Source: a virus
Direction: 5' to 3' (one strand)
Length of the DNA stretch: 64,000 nt
Virus record (IMG/VR): IMGVR_UViG_3300032287_003869
Coordinates: 1 to 64,000 of that record
This document shows, piece by piece, positions 63,795 to 64,000 of the stretch (within the stretch, counting starts at the first letter, position 1; the number at the start of each line of letters is the position of its first letter). The notes beneath the pieces are model-generated. The model worked only from the letters and a program-made list of their open reading frames with translations. It was not told the origin of the DNA and made no database searches. A program made the translations under genes and the position numbers.

Positions 63795-64000
63795 CCATCT
63801 TCGCTTCTTGCTCTCTTCTTTTAAGAAGACCATCCAAGCCCTTGCCTTCCCAAAGTCTTTTCATGCTTCTGATTTCTCTAGCAATTCCTTTGTAATCTTT
63901 ATTGGCAACCAAATCTCTGATATTAACCATTTCCACTCTCGATGGCCCTTTAGTTGATGTTCCTCTATTGAAAGCGATACTGACCAATCCTATTTGTGCC
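63778..64000 (-). CDS. lysozyme-like protein, C-terminal part (runs off right edge)
   Basis: The frame enters from the right edge and ends at 63778. The visible part has AQIGLVSIAFNRGTS and then IRSMKRLWEGKGLDGLLKRRE, the C-terminal blocks of GH24/pesticin-type phage lysozymes. The catalytic N-terminal part is outside the window. It may be a tail lysozyme or endolysin. Confidence 0.7.
   Translation of the reverse strand, partial: AQIGLVSIAFNRGTSTKGPSRVEMVNIRDLVANKDYKGIAREIRSMKRLWEGKGLDGLLKRREQEAKMVESCA

Noticed and set aside
1-64000. Bacteroidetes host, suggested by the scarcity of Shine-Dalgarno sites
   Set aside because: The promoters found are TTGACA/TATAAT type, not the -33/-7 TTTG and TAnnTTTG elements of Bacteroidetes. 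The missing ribosome sites are better explained by leaderless mRNAs.
1-64000. CRISPR array, integrase, attachment site or insertion sequence
   Set aside because: No regularly spaced repeats and no recombinase or transposase motifs were seen; the only mobile elements are the intein/endonuclease and the GIY-YIG-like gene.

Overview
The window is a densely packed, AT-rich piece of a large T4-like myovirus genome (Caudoviricetes). The T4 supergroup assignment rests on a linked set of recognisable T4 homologues: portal gp20, gp14- and gp15-like neck/tail-completion proteins, clamp gp45, clamp-loader small subunit gp62, ssDNA-binding gp32, primase gp61, helicase gp41, family B polymerase gp43, recombinase UvsX, gp46/gp47, late sigma factor gp55, UvsW and UvsY. 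The host cannot be named. Early promoters look like ordinary sigma70 sites (TTGACA/TATAAT), Shine-Dalgarno sequences are mostly absent, and the only tRNA-like gene has no normal anticodon arm.

Layout. (1) 1-12.97 kb, minus strand: a train of small, mostly unknown early genes that also holds an RNA ligase with a metallophosphoesterase, a tyrosine-phosphatase-like protein, an SH3b membrane protein, two lipoproteins and a DNA methyltransferase. One plus-strand ParB-like gene interrupts it. (2) 12.98-17.0 kb, minus: two deaminases, a RecB-like nuclease, tail/neck proteins, a GroES-like co-chaperonin and gp62. (3) 17.07-20.0 kb, plus: portal, a packaged protein and a gp14-like neck protein. (4) 20-46.5 kb, mainly minus: the replication, recombination and late-transcription core (gp61, gp45, gp32, DHH phosphoesterase, gp41, AAA+ ATPase, ThyX, SNase, UvsX, gp43, gp46/47, gp55, UvsW, UvsY). 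UvsX is broken into two genes by a split intein with a homing endonuclease between the halves. (5) 46.6-57 kb, mainly plus: a block of proteins that I read as internal-head (injected) proteins. (6) 57.5-63.8 kb: a glycosylation island of six glycosyltransferases and two FkbM-type methyltransferases, one frameshifted at an A9 run. A lysozyme-like gene runs off the right end.

Two systems stand out. First, 18 otherwise unrelated proteins share a short N-terminal leader ending in [L/I/V/F/M]-x-E, the pattern of T4 capsid-targeting sequences that the prohead protease removes (T4 Alt and IPI-III). Their bodies include an ADP-ribosyltransferase-like domain, a retropepsin-like protease, two peptidoglycan-hydrolase-like enzymes with a shared C-terminal tail, a ParB-like domain, a membrane protein, very basic proteins and a very acidic one. 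Together they look like an injected effector arsenal. Second, promoters are set at a fixed distance from start codons. Late TAAATA motifs lie exactly 5 bases before the start codon of 11 genes. Sigma70-like boxes, mostly with 16-bp spacing, lie exactly 6 bases before the start of 9 genes. Both spacings predict leaderless or nearly leaderless mRNAs. gp55 and gp45, which T4 needs for late transcription, are both encoded here.

Genes overlap widely. Nine of ten convergent junctions overlap, four of them by exactly 4 bases that serve as a stop codon on both strands. No CRISPR array, integrase or insertion sequence was seen. The functional calls come from reading motifs by eye; no database search was run.
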